A stretch of 64,000 nucleotides of DNA from Roseiarcus sp036489975 (GTDB lineage: Bacteria; Pseudomonadota; Alphaproteobacteria; Rhizobiales; Beijerinckiaceae). The translations under genes were made by a program, and so were the position numbers. Below the pieces are notes generated by a model. It was not told the DNA's origin, searched no databases, and worked only from the letters and a program-made list of their open reading frames with translations. The stretch covers positions 14,436-78,435 of the forward strand of contig DASXES010000130.1 of NCBI GenBank assembly GCA_036489975.1, given 5' to 3'. This document shows, piece after piece, positions 8,722-17,709 of this stretch; the stretch's first letter is position 1; each line of letters opens with the position of its first letter.

Positions 8722-8820
8722 GCGAAGCCTCCCTTTGCGTTTCTCCCCTCTGCCTCTCATCCCGTCCCAGGACCTGATCCGGGGATTACCGAGGGACCGG
8801 AGAGGGGGTTAGGGTGAGAA

Positions 8821-9774
8821 TCACACCTTCCGGCCCATCGCCAAAAACTTCTCGGCCCGGGCGTCGCGCAGTTCATCGGGACCGAAATTGTGCAGCGATC
8901 TCAACGCCTCACTGATTGCCCGGCCGGTCGAGGCGACCGCCGCCGCCGGGTCGCGGTGCGCGCCGCCGAGCGGCTCGGGGATGATTCCGTCGATGATCCC
9001 GAACTTGATCAGGTCCTGGGCGGTGATCTTCATGCCCGTCGCCGCTTCCTGCGCGCGCGAGGAATCGCGCCACAGAATCGAGGCGGCCGCTTCCGGCGAG
9101 GCCACGGTGTAGATCGCGTGCTCGAGCATCAGGACGGTGTTACAGGCGGCGATCGCCAGCGCCCCGCCCGAACCGCCCTCGCCGATCACCACCGCGACGT
9201 TGGGCACGCCGAGCGAGAGGCAGGTGTCGGTCGATCGCGCGATGGCTTCCGCCTGGCCGCGCTCCTCGGCTTCGACGCCGGGGAAGGCGCCGGCGGTGTC
9301 GATGAGCGAAATCACAGGGAGACCGAAGCGGTCGGCAAGCTGCATGAGCCGCGCCGCCTTGCGATACCCTTCGGGCTTCGCCATGCCGAAATTGTGTTTG
9401 ACCCGGCTCGGCGTGTCCTCGCCTTTCTCCTGGCCGAGGACGCAGACCGATTCCCCCTCGAATCTTCCCAAGCCCCCGACGATCGCCTCGTCCTCCCCGA
9501 AATAGCGGTCGCCGGCGAGCGGGGTGAACTCGGTGATGAGGCCCTTGACGTAGTCGCCAAAGTGCGGCCGCCCTTGTGCGCGCGCGACTTGCGTCTTCTG
9601 CCACGGCGTCAGGCTGGCGTAGAGATCGGCCAGCGCCTTTTCGGCTCGGGCCTCGAGCTTGCCGATTTCGTCGGCCAGAGCCGGCGAATCGCCCTTCTCC
9701 GCTACGGCTCGCAGTTCATCGAGGCGGGCCTCGATATCGGCGACTGGCGTTTCAAAGCTGAGATAGGTGCGCAT
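8821..9774 (-). CDS. accA: Acetyl-CoA carboxylase carboxyltransferase subunit alpha
   Basis: A 317-aa subunit that with AccD moves the carboxyl group from biotin to acetyl-CoA, the first committed step of fatty-acid synthesis. Clear family segments are SFETPVADIEARLDEL, YFGEDEAIVGGLGRF, the oxyanion loop IDTAGAFPGVEAEERGQAEAIA, VIGEGGSGGALAI and EHAIYTVASPEAAASILW. The ATG at 9774 gives the usual start (MRTYLSFETP) and length (319 in E. coli). It is transcribed towards uxuA with a 99-nt gap. Two tRNA genes start about 140 nt behind it on the other strand. Confidence 0.96.
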   Translation of the reverse strand: MRTYLSFETPVADIEARLDELRAVAEKGDSPALADEIGKLEARAEKALADLYASLTPWQKTQVARAQGRPHFGDYVKGLITEFTPLAGDRYFGEDEAIVGGLGRFEGESVCVLGQEKGEDTPSRVKHNFGMAKPEGYRKAARLMQLADRFGLPVISLIDTAGAFPGVEAEERGQAEAIARSTDTCLSLGVPNVAVVIGEGGSGGALAIAACNTVLMLEHAIYTVASPEAAASILWRDSSRAQEAATGMKITAQDLIKFGIIDGIIPEPLGGAHRDPAAAVASTGRAISEALRSLHNFGPDELRDARAEKFLAMGRKV

Positions 9775-9913
9775 CCGATCCTTGCGGCGAACCGCACGGG
9801 GGTGAGCGCGGGCCGCGCGGAAACTGGCGGCGAGGGGCGGCGAAGTCAAGCCGAGCGGCGGCCTCGTCCACCCTTGCGTCCGCGCGCGGGTTGCGGCATT
9901 AACGGCGCCCAGT

Positions 9914-9991
9914 AGGAGTGTAGCTCAATTTGGTTAGAGCACCGGTCTCCAAAACCGGGGGTTGGGGGTTCGAGTCCCTCCTCTCCTGCCA
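9914..9991 (+). tRNA. trnW: tRNA-Trp (anticodon CCA)
   Basis: A full cloverleaf reads off directly: acceptor AGGAGTG with CTCTCCT (one T-T mismatch), D-stem GCTC/GAGC, anticodon stem CCGGT/ACCGG with loop CTCCAAA giving anticodon CCA, and T-arm GGGGG-TTCGAGT-CCCTC. The discriminator is G and the 3' CCA is encoded at 9989-9991. In many alphaproteobacteria this tRNA sits next to secE; here secE is 19 kb away. Confidence 0.95.
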
Positions 9992-10024
9992 CTCCCCGGC
10001 GGCTTTTGGCCAAAGGAGATCCGA

Positions 10025-10098
10025 GCGGGCGTAGTTCAATGGTAGAACGGAAGCTTCCCAAGCTTCATACGGGGGTTCGATTCCCTTCGCCCGCTCCA
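10025..10098 (+). tRNA. trnG: tRNA-Gly (anticodon CCC)
   Basis: The cloverleaf has acceptor GCGGGCG paired with CGCCCGC, D-arm GTTC/GAAC, anticodon stem GAAGC/GCTTC with loop TTCCCAA giving anticodon CCC, and T-arm GGGGG/CCCTT. The CCA end is encoded at 10096-10098. It follows tRNA-Trp by 33 nt and is probably co-transcribed. Confidence 0.95.
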
Positions 10099-10186
10099 AT
10101 TTTCAGACGGCCGTCAAGATTCGACCCCGACTGAGCGTTGCGGAACTCTCTGTCCGTCCGGTTTGAGGCGATCGGGGCCGTCCCCA

Positions 10187-11209
10187 TCAGCGCCAGCCGA
10201 GCGCCGGAGCGACATGGGTCAGGATCGCCTCGATCACATGCGCGTTGTAGGCGACGCCGAGCTGGTTCGGGACCGTGAGCAGCAGCGTATCGGCCTCCGC
10301 GATCCCCTCATCGGCCTTGAGCTGGCGGACGAGGACGTCAGGCTCGGCCGCGTAGCTTCGCCCGAAGATCGCGCGCGTCTTCTCGTCAATGTGGCCGATC
10401 TGGTCCTTGTCGTCGCCGCCGCGGCCGAAATAGGCGCGATCGCGATCGTCGATAAGCGCGAAAATGCTGCGGCTGACCGACACGCGCGGCTCGCGGGCAT
10501 GGCCCGCCTCCTTCCAGGCGGCGCGGAAGGCCCGGATCTGAGCGGCCTGCTGGACGTGAAACGGCTCTCCGGTCTCGTCGTTTTTGAGCGTCGAGCTTTG
10601 CAAATTCAGGCCCAGTTTCGCCGCCCAGACGGCGGTGGCGTTGGAGCCCGCTCCCCACCAGACGCGGTCGCGCAAACTTTCCGAATGGGGTTCGACACGC
10701 AAAAGTCCGGGCGGATTGGGAAACATCGGACGGGGGTTGGGCTCGGCGAACCCTTGGCCCCGCAAGAGGTCGAGGAAAACCTCGGCATGGCGCCGGCCCA
10801 TGTCGGCATCACTTTCGCCCTCAGCCGGGCGGTAGCCGAAATAGCGCCACCCGTCGATCACCTGCTCGGGCGAGCCTCGGCTGATCCCAAGCTGCAGCCG
10901 CCCGCCCGCGATGAGATCGGCCGCGCACGCGTCCTCGACCATGTAGAGCGGGTTCTCATAGCGCATGTCGATGACCGCCGTGCCAATCTCGATCCGGCTC
11001 GTCTTGGCGCCCGCGGCCGCCAGCAGCGGAAAGGGCGAGGCGAGCTGACGGGCAAAGTGGTGAACGCGGAAATAGGCCCCGTCGGCGCCCAAAGCCTCGG
11101 CCGCGACGGCGAGGTCGATCGATTGCAGGAGCGCGTCTGCGGCCGACCGCGTCTGCGATTGCGGCGAGGGCGTCCAATGCCCGAACGAGAGAAATCCGAT
11201 CGTCTTCAT
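10187..11209 (-). CDS. LLM-class flavin-dependent oxidoreductase (luciferase-like monooxygenase)
   Basis: A 340-aa TIM-barrel protein of the bacterial luciferase-like family, which uses reduced flavin and oxygen. It begins MKTIGFLSFGHW and shows DGAYFRVHHFARQLASPFPLLAAAGAKTSRIEIGTAVIDMRYENPLYMVEDACAADLIAGGRLQLGISRG, with the GT-V and LGISRG segments that line the flavin site. The C-terminus has ADTLLLTVPNQLGV. The substrate cannot be told from the sequence, and there is no flavin reductase beside it. Confidence 0.88.
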   Translation of the reverse strand: MKTIGFLSFGHWTPSPQSQTRSAADALLQSIDLAVAAEALGADGAYFRVHHFARQLASPFPLLAAAGAKTSRIEIGTAVIDMRYENPLYMVEDACAADLIAGGRLQLGISRGSPEQVIDGWRYFGYRPAEGESDADMGRRHAEVFLDLLRGQGFAEPNPRPMFPNPPGLLRVEPHSESLRDRVWWGAGSNATAVWAAKLGLNLQSSTLKNDETGEPFHVQQAAQIRAFRAAWKEAGHAREPRVSVSRSIFALIDDRDRAYFGRGGDDKDQIGHIDEKTRAIFGRSYAAEPDVLVRQLKADEGIAEADTLLLTVPNQLGVAYNAHVIEAILTHVAPALGWR

Positions 11210-11268
11210 GTGGGTGCAAGCCTAACGATAGAGGGAGGCGGCGGACAAGCCGTGTCGAAGACTGCGGT

Positions 11269-11589
11269 TCATACCGGTCGCTCCTCGACCTGGACAAGGT
11301 CGAGCGCGTCGATCGCCGCGATGCGCTCGGCCTCAGCCTGCTTCAAGGCGCGCGCCAATTCGTCGGTGCTGGAGCGACTCGAGCCCATGAGCACCATCCC
11401 GCCGATGGCGAGGGCGAAAGCGACAATCACGCGGGTTGGCGAATAGTCGACCAGCCCAAGAACAAAGCCGACGATCAAAGCTGGCCCGGTCACGGCTGAC
11501 GCGAGGCCAACGAGCCTGAGCCTGCGGCTTCGTGCGATCGCCTCGCGCAATGCCTCGATCCGAAGCTCGAGCCGCTCGATCTCGTCCAT
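11269..11589 (-). CDS. Small two-helix membrane protein with coiled-coil ends
   Basis: A 106-aa protein: an N-terminal charged helix (residues 1-25, leucine and glutamate heptads), two hydrophobic helices (about 26-45 and 52-70), then a second charged helix. I do not recognise a named family. It is the last of three genes read leftwards (DUF4239 protein, lipase, this gene) with gaps of 8 and 12 nt, so it is probably co-expressed with a secreted lipase. The function is unknown. Confidence 0.7.
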   Translation of the reverse strand: MDEIERLELRIEALREAIARSRRLRLVGLASAVTGPALIVGFVLGLVDYSPTRVIVAFALAIGGMVLMGSSRSSTDELARALKQAEAERIAAIDALDLVQVEERPV

Positions 11590-11601
11590 CGGCCTCGTTT
11601 C

Positions 11602-12756
11602 TCAGGTCCCGCAATTCGTCGGCGCCGGCTCACCGGTAAAGCGCGCGGCCATCCAGGCGACTGCGGCGCCGGCGACATCCCGCGCGATAAAGGCATGACC
11701 GACGCCGGGCATGAGGACGAACTCCACCCGATTGCCGTTCCGGCAAAGGCGCGCCCGATAGGCCTCCGTGATCGCGGGCCGCACCAGACGGTCGGCCGAC
11801 CCTTGAGCCAGGAAAACGGGAATGTCCGCCGGCAAGGGTCCCGGCGAATTCTGCTCCAGGAGACGCCGCCAGGGCTCTTCCTCAGCGAGATTGTCGACCT
11901 TAAGAAAACTCCTTTCCAGCGCCTGCGTCGGTCTGCGGCGGGTGAACATGTCGAACCATCGCTCGATGCAGAGCTTCGTCAGCCGGTCGATGACCGGCTC
12001 GGCCTGCGGACTGACCACCTTGTCCATCGGCGCGCCATAGACGCGCGCCCATGACCATAGCGTCATGGCGGTGATGTTGTTGCCCCCGCCGGTACCGAGA
12101 TCGTCCGTCATCAGCGCGGTGAGATCCGTCGCAGGCGCAGCCGCGGCGACGCCGACGAGCTTCAATTCCGGCGCATAGCGCGCCGCTTCGATGCCGGTGA
12201 ACAGGGCCGCCTGCCCGCCCTGCGAATGGCCCCATACGGCAAAACGCGTTCCGGCGGCAGCTTCAGGGATCGCCCTTGCCGCCCGGATGGAATCGAGCAC
12301 CGCATAGGCCTCGCTTGCGCCCACGAGATAGGGATGAACTTCTGGGGTTCCAAGGCCCGGATAGTCGGTCGCGGCCACCACATAGCCATGGTTGAGCATC
12401 GCGCGGAGCCCTTGGATCGAGGCGGAGAACACCCGCGCCAGCGACGGCGCGCAGCGGCTGACGACGCCTGTTGTCGGATGCGCCCAGGCGACAACCGGCC
12501 GTCCGCCCGGCGGCGGCGATCCGCGCGACGCGATCACGACACCCGACACCTCGACCGGCTTTCCGTCGAGGCCCGTGGACCAATAGAGAATGCGATAGGC
12601 CCGCGCGCCTTCGGGCGCGCCCGCCATAGGCTCGGCGCTGATGAGCTTGCCGGGAGTCGCGTCTGCCGCGAGGCTCGCGGCGGTGAGGGTCGCTGACGCC
12701 ATCAACGCCAGCGCGGCTGCGAGGATGGGGTACGAAAGCCGAGGGGTCGCGCGCAT
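11602..12756 (-). CDS. Secreted lipase-family alpha/beta hydrolase
   Basis: A 384-aa protein with a clear signal peptide (MRATPRLSYPILAAALALMAS..., cleavage near residue 30 after SLAA) and an alpha/beta-hydrolase fold. The nucleophile elbow GHSQGG (Ser near residue 178), the ATDYPGLG segment, a late Asp in FLAQGSADRLV and His in GVGHAF give a full Ser-Asp-His triad. It resembles the secretory lipase (LIP) family that splits triacylglycerols or similar esters in the periplasm or outside. It starts 8 nt after the DUF4239 gene. Confidence 0.87.
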   Translation of the reverse strand: MRATPRLSYPILAAALALMASATLTAASLAADATPGKLISAEPMAGAPEGARAYRILYWSTGLDGKPVEVSGVVIASRGSPPPGGRPVVAWAHPTTGVVSRCAPSLARVFSASIQGLRAMLNHGYVVAATDYPGLGTPEVHPYLVGASEAYAVLDSIRAARAIPEAAAGTRFAVWGHSQGGQAALFTGIEAARYAPELKLVGVAAAAPATDLTALMTDDLGTGGGNNITAMTLWSWARVYGAPMDKVVSPQAEPVIDRLTKLCIERWFDMFTRRRPTQALERSFLKVDNLAEEEPWRRLLEQNSPGPLPADIPVFLAQGSADRLVRPAITEAYRARLCRNGNRVEFVLMPGVGHAFIARDVAGAAVAWMAARFTGEPAPTNCGT

Positions 12757-12764
12757 GAGATCGC

Positions 12765-13550
12765 CTAACTCGCGGTCGCGCCTTTCTTCTCGGTCTGACT
12801 AAGAATCTCGAGCACCCGGTCGATCCCGTCGGGCGAAAGCCGGATCAGTCCGGAATAGGGATGGCTAAGCTCGAGGATGAGAAAGATCGCAATCCCGACG
12901 GAGATTGCGCCGGCGAGATGCGCCAGCACCGCGATCGGATTGAGCGCCGCAACCAGGCCGTTGCCGAGAAAGAGCACGGAGGCCCAGCAGATGACCACCG
13001 TCAGAACATGGGGCGGAAATGGACTGGCGAGCTGGCGCGCCATCAGCATCTGGGTGTCGGCGAGCTTCCTCACCTGATCCCTCGCGGTGACCAAAAGCCC
13101 CTTCTGAGCCTCGGTCTCAGGTTTCAGGCTATCGAAAAACCTGCCTTGGCTCAGGAAGATCGCCCGCATCTCCTCGAAACTGAACGGCTGGGGCCCGCGC
13201 TTCGAGTCGCCGAAGAAGCGGGCCCTTGAACGCTGAAGCGCCGCAACCAGCCCCGCGCGGCCCGGCGCCGCCTGGGGTCCGTAAAGTTCGAGCGCGAGAT
13301 CGACCTCGGCGACCATCGGCCCGAGCGAAAAGGCCTCGTCCCGCTGGGTGGTGAACACCGAGAAGGCGGTGAACACGAGCAGGCCCAGGACGAGCGCGAG
13401 CAGGAGGGTGACGAGGCCGACCATCGCACCGACCGGGCCCTTGGCTGCGGTCAACACGTCGGCCGGCACTTCCCATTGCAGCGCCATGCCGACAAGGCTG
13501 GCGCCGAACGTGATAAGCGCGACAAAGATCGCTCGATAAAGAGGATGCAT
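12765..13550 (-). CDS. DUF4239 (bestrophin-like) membrane protein
   Basis: A 261-aa protein with four hydrophobic segments in two pairs (about residues 7-27 and 41-63, then about 183-203 and 208-230) that flank a soluble helical middle. The conserved RDEAFSLGPMVAEVDLALELYGP and the LELSHPYSGLIRLS C-terminal signature fit the DUF4239 family, distantly likened to bestrophin channels. Activity is unproven. It heads a three-gene leftward operon with the lipase. Confidence 0.75.
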   Translation of the reverse strand: MHPLYRAIFVALITFGASLVGMALQWEVPADVLTAAKGPVGAMVGLVTLLLALVLGLLVFTAFSVFTTQRDEAFSLGPMVAEVDLALELYGPQAAPGRAGLVAALQRSRARFFGDSKRGPQPFSFEEMRAIFLSQGRFFDSLKPETEAQKGLLVTARDQVRKLADTQMLMARQLASPFPPHVLTVVICWASVLFLGNGLVAALNPIAVLAHLAGAISVGIAIFLILELSHPYSGLIRLSPDGIDRVLEILSQTEKKGATAS

Positions 13551-13804
13551 GAGATCCGTCGTCTGCTCCTAAGGGCCATGCGCCGCCGCCCCTCAAACCT
13601 CAGCGGCTTGCTCCTGGCTACGCCTGTCGACATTAGAATGGCCAGAGGGTTCCTGATAGGGCATGAGAGCAGCCGCCGCGCAAATCAAGAGCGCGCCGGA
13701 GCGCGGGGCGGAATCGGTTTTCCGGAGTCCAGTGATTTTTGCGAACGGTCGATGAGGCGGGTCGAGCATTCCCATTGTGAAACCTTCGAACAAGGGCGCT
13801 TGTC

Positions 13805-15298
13805 ATGAATGAAACGCCTTCCCTTCCCGCCGCGCGGTGGGCTTATCGCAGCGCCGGCGAGCTTGCGCGATCCTTGTCGAACAAGGATATTTCGGCTCTT
13901 GAACTGACCGAGGAATTCATCGCCCGCATCGAGGCTCTTGACCACGAGCTCAACGCCGTGCCGGTTCGCGATTTCGCGCGCGCCCGGGAAGCGGCGAAGG
14001 AGGCGGATGCTGCGCTCGCGCGCGGCGAGCGTCGGCCGCTTCTCGGGGTGCCCGTCACAGTCAAGGAATCGTACAATGTCGCCGGATTGCCGACGACTTG
14101 GGGCATACCTTCCGCCCGGGATTTTGTGCCTCAAGAGGACGCGCTCGCGGTTGCGCGCCTCAAGGGCGCAGGCGCCGTCATCCTCGGCAAGACCAATGTG
14201 CCCTTCGTGCTCGGCGACTGGCAAAGCTACAACGACATTTACGGCGCGACCAACAACCCTTGGGACAAGACACGGACGCCGGGCGGCTCTTCGGGCGGAT
14301 CATCCGCGGCGCTCGCCGCTGGTTTCGGTCCTTTGTCGATCGGCTCGGATATCGGCGGCTCCTTGCGGGTCCCGGCCCATTTCTGCGGAATCTGCGCCCA
14401 CAAGCCGACCCACGGGCTTGTCGCCACGCGCGGTCATGTTCCGCCGGGTGTGCCCGCCCGGCCGAAAGGCGTTGATCTTGCCGTGATTGGCCCGATGGCG
14501 CGCTCGGTCGACGACCTTATCCTCGCGTTGGATATCATCGCAGGGCCCGATGAGGCGTCCGAAGGACGCGCCTATCGCCTGAGCCTGCCTCCCGCGCGAG
14601 GCGAAAAGCTCGCGGACTTCCGCGTCCTGTTCATCGCCGAACATCCGCTCCTGCCCACGTCTCCCGAGGTCGGCGCTTCGCTCGAGCGATTGGCGACCCA
14701 ACTGGCCGGCGTGGGCGTCGACGTCAAGCGCGAGACGCGCCTCCTGCCGGATCTGGCGGCCTCGGCTCGGCTTTACGCCAAGCTGTTGAACGCGGTCACG
14801 TCCGCCCGACTGCCAGACGACGATATTCAGGAGATGCGCGCGGCGGTCGAGAAATTGCCGGCCGACGATCAAAGCGTGATCGCCGAACTCGCGCGTGGCG
14901 CGGTAATGAGCCACCGCGAATGGCTCCGGGCCGATTTTGCGCGCCAGGGGGTCGAACATCAATGGCGCGTTCTGTTTCGCGACTTCGACGTGGTCGTCTG
15001 TCCGCCCGCGGCGACGCCCGCCTTTCGACACGATCCGTCGACGCCTCACGAGGCGCGGACGATGGTCGTCGGGGGCAAGGAATATCCCTATCTTCACCAC
15101 TTGTTGTGGGCCGAACTCGCAACGATGTGCGGACTGCCGGCCACGGTCATCCCGATCGGGGTCGCGGACGGTTTGCCGATCGGCGTTCAGATCATCGGTC
15201 CGGGATTCGAAGACCGGACGCCGCTCGCCTTCGCCCGCGCGGTCGAGCGCGAATTCGGCGGTTTCGTCGCCCCGCCCGGCTACGTATCGGGGGCGTGA
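13805..15298 (+). CDS. Amidase (amidase-signature family)
   Basis: A 497-aa amidase-signature hydrolase with the full Ser-cisSer-Lys triad: Lys in PVTVKESYNV (near residue 86), the GGSSGGSSAALAAG glycine/serine loop, and the nucleophile Ser in GSDIGGSLRVPA. The later ADGLPIGVQIIGPGFED is typical of the group. There is no signal peptide. GatA of the tRNA amidotransferase belongs to the same family, but no gatB or gatC is near and the C-terminal half fits stand-alone amidases, so an aliphatic or aryl amide substrate is likelier. A promoter for it must lie in the 250 nt shared with the DUF4239 gene. Confidence 0.9.
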   Translation: MNETPSLPAARWAYRSAGELARSLSNKDISALELTEEFIARIEALDHELNAVPVRDFARAREAAKEADAALARGERRPLLGVPVTVKESYNVAGLPTTWGIPSARDFVPQEDALAVARLKGAGAVILGKTNVPFVLGDWQSYNDIYGATNNPWDKTRTPGGSSGGSSAALAAGFGPLSIGSDIGGSLRVPAHFCGICAHKPTHGLVATRGHVPPGVPARPKGVDLAVIGPMARSVDDLILALDIIAGPDEASEGRAYRLSLPPARGEKLADFRVLFIAEHPLLPTSPEVGASLERLATQLAGVGVDVKRETRLLPDLAASARLYAKLLNAVTSARLPDDDIQEMRAAVEKLPADDQSVIAELARGAVMSHREWLRADFARQGVEHQWRVLFRDFDVVVCPPAATPAFRHDPSTPHEARTMVVGGKEYPYLHHLLWAELATMCGLPATVIPIGVADGLPIGVQIIGPGFEDRTPLAFARAVEREFGGFVAPPGYVSGA

Positions 15299-15462
15299 AG
15301 GCGCGAGACCCATGAGGAGTGGTGAACCGGTCTTTTCCTTTCGCCCACGCTCGTCCACAAAAGTGGGCGGCTGCCCACTCTCTTCGCCCACTCGCATTGT
15401 CGTTGACACCACAAGGGTCCGCCGCTTGACTTTGGGCCGGGGTGGAAAGGCGGAATTGGGCC

Positions 15463-16586
15463 ATGAGTCTCGAACTTCGCCAGCGCCAGCCCGCGAGCGC
15501 CGCGAACGAGCAGATCCTCAGCGAGATCCGGGATTTCTGCCGCGAGACGCGGACCGCGGAATCGACCTTCGGACGGCGCGTCGTCAACGACGGAAAGCTC
15601 GTCTCCCGGCTTCGGGACGGGGCGAGGATCACCACCGGAACGCTTGAGAAAGTCCGCACGCTTCTGTCCGTGAGCAGGCCCGCGCCGAGGGCGCCCCTGA
15701 GGCGCCGAGCCTGGCCAGCGTCGGGCCCGCGCCGCGAGCCGCAGCCGGACGCCTCGCCGGCCAGCTTCCGCTTCTTCGACAACCGCCAAAAATATCTTCT
15801 GTTCGAAAAGGCGATGAAAATGACGTCGCGGCCCCTAAAGCAGGCGGTCATCGCGCCCTCGATGCTGTCGCTGCTCTATCCGCTCGACAGCGAGGTGAAG
15901 GGCTATACGCGCGATCAGTTTCTCTCCGATCTCGTCGACCAATGCGAGAAGGACATCCGCGGCGCCTTCAAGGCCGGCGCGAAGCGCGTCTCGATCGACT
16001 TCGCCGAAGGGCGCCTCGCCTGCCGCAACGACCCGAACAACCCGTGGACCGGCCGCAAGATGCTGTCGCATTTCATCGAACTCAACAACCGGGCGCTCGA
16101 CCGGTTCAGCGCGGAGGAGCGTAGGAATATCGGCATTCACACCTGTCCCGGCGGCGACTGCGACGCGACCCATAGCGCCCACGTCGACTATGCCGAGTTG
16201 CTCCCGAGCATGTTCAAGATGAACGCCGGCTATTTCCTGATGCAATTGTCGAGCGAGAAGGACAAGGAGCACGTCTACAAGCTCTGCGGGCAACACAGCC
16301 GCGCCGACGCCAATGGCGTGGCCCAGGTCTGCTTCATCGGGGTGATCAACCCAGCAAAATCCGCGCGTCGAGTCGCCCGAGGAGGTGCGCGACGCGCTCA
16401 TGGAGGCCGAAGCACATTCCAAAGGAACGCTTGGGATCGACCGACGATTGCGGCTTCTCGCCGTTCAGCATCGATGTCAAGCCGAAGCACGGCTCGCCGG
16501 ACGCGGCGCGCGACATCGCGTTCGAGAAGATCGCGTCGCGCGTGAAAAGGACCAGTATGGCGTCGGAGAAGTTGGGCCTGGAGTAG
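15463..16586 (+). pseudogene. Chimeric, frameshifted pseudogene: methyltransferase N-terminus joined to MetE-like C-terminus
   Basis: The ATG at 15463 opens a frame whose first ~110 residues (CRETRTAESTFGRRVVNDGK..., then FRFFDNRQKYLLF) match what I recall as the N-terminus of a Hyphomicrobiales SAM-methyltransferase-like protein. At about 15805 the sequence switches to the second half of a cobalamin-independent methionine synthase-like protein: SRPLKQAVIAPSMLSLLYPL, KRVSIDFAEGRLA, HTCPGGDCDATHSAHVDY with its zinc-site residues, and QVCFIGVINP. One extra base near 16351-16357 and another near 16407 then shift the frame. The expected end (STDDCGFSPFSIDVKPKHGSPD, closing SEKLGLE, stop at 16584-16586) is intact in the third frame. 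The methyltransferase domain and the first half of the MetE-like protein are missing. It is almost certainly not functional as methionine synthase. Confidence 0.8.
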
Positions 16587-17145
16587 AAAGCGCGCTTCGC
16601 TCGGGTGGCGGCGGCGGCGGCGGCTCCCACGCCTCCGCCCCCTTCGCGATCAAAACATGGACGCCGCCAGGATCTCTGTCGACCGCGCTTGTCAAAACCA
16701 TTTCCACTTGTATCCGGAGCGTACTCGCGACTATCGAGGCATGGCGCGCCTTTCCGGCGGAGTCGCGCCGGCTTCGAGACGAACCCATGGCGAGCGGGTC
16801 GGGGTCGTAGGTCAGCAGGCGCAGAGTCTGGCCGGCCTCGGTCCTGACCTCGTTCTCTCGGACGACGTCCTGCATCGGGTTCCTGCGGTTCATCGCCTGC
16901 CCGGCGGGCAGAAAGGCGATCCAGTCGCCGAGGACGCGTTTCGGGCGCAAGCGGCAGGTCGCGGGCCTAGGAGGTGTTAGCCTTGAAACGCGTCACCAGA
17001 CGGCAGCCGAGCGCGTCATTTTACCAGCGCGCCGCGATGATCAGTGCGTTGGGACCCGGTTTAGTTGCGTACGTCAGATTTGTGCGACTTGAGACTCGGG
17101 TCGCGACGAGCCGCCAGGCACAGAGGCTCGCCGAGGGGCCGACCG
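16587..17145. other. 559-nt stretch without a recognisable gene
   Basis: A leftward open frame from 16950 has a somewhat coding-like first half (for example ENEVRTEAGQTLRLLTYDPDPLAMG) but continues antisense through the pseudogene and matches nothing I know. It lies between two decayed genes, so it is best read as debris, possibly holding a fragment of another lost gene. Confidence 0.4.
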
Positions 17146-17709
17146 TTAGACCCGCGGCGGCAGGCCCGCAAAGCGGCGCGCGCCGGCGATGACCTCCTCG
17201 AGTTCAGCGAGTTCCTCGTCGCGGCGGTGGTAGCCGCATTCGGCGATGAGCCTGCGGGCCATGTCGAGCTGCTTCCGCGCCTCCTCTCTGAGCGACGCCG
17301 CAGCGGCCGCATCAGGCGAAGCGGACAGCGGCAGGCTCGGCTCAACGAGGCCGTTGAGCGGCGCGTAGCCTTCACGCCGCGCCAAAGCAAGCCGCGCCCG
17401 CTCGAGCGCGATATCAGACAGAAAGAGCCGCATCGGCCCGGGCTCGGCGAACTCGTGGGCTTCGTCGAGATCACGCGCCGCGCCGTCCCAGGCGCCGATC
17501 GCGCGGCGGAACGCGGCGCGGGCAAGGAGGCCGCGGGCAATGTGACCATTCTGGCCGGCGCCGCGCAAGCCTGCGATGGCCTCATCGAACCTCATGGAAG
17601 CGGCCTCCACATCGATGCTCGCCAGCTCGGCGCTTGCCGGCCGTAGCAACGCCAGGCCACGATGGGGCGGCCAAGGGTCAGAGTGTCGAGCGCGATGAAC
17701 AGGATCCAA
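17146..17709 (-). pseudogene. C-terminal TPR segment of the broken TIR-STAND gene
   Basis: From about 17650 downwards this frame carries on the helical-repeat end of the STAND protein: ASMRFDEAIAGLRGAGQNGHIARGLLARAAFRRAIGAWDGAARDLDEAHEFAE, then LIAECGYHRRDEELAEL. The upstream part (17651-17709) is out-of-frame overlap. The join to the STAND frame is a shift of one base lost or two gained near 17650, where the STAND frame reads ALDTLTLGR. The segment has no start or ribosome-binding site of its own, so it is a severed C-terminus. Confidence 0.7.

Noticed and set aside
9914..10098. tRNA-linked integration site
   Set aside because: No integrase lies near, and I saw no second copy of a tRNA 3' end that would mark an attR.
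16477..16950. A 157-codon leftward frame near the chimeric pseudogene
   Set aside because: Its first half is faintly protein-like but it continues antisense through the pseudogene end with poly-Pro noise, and I recognise nothing in it. It is kept only as a note on the empty stretch.
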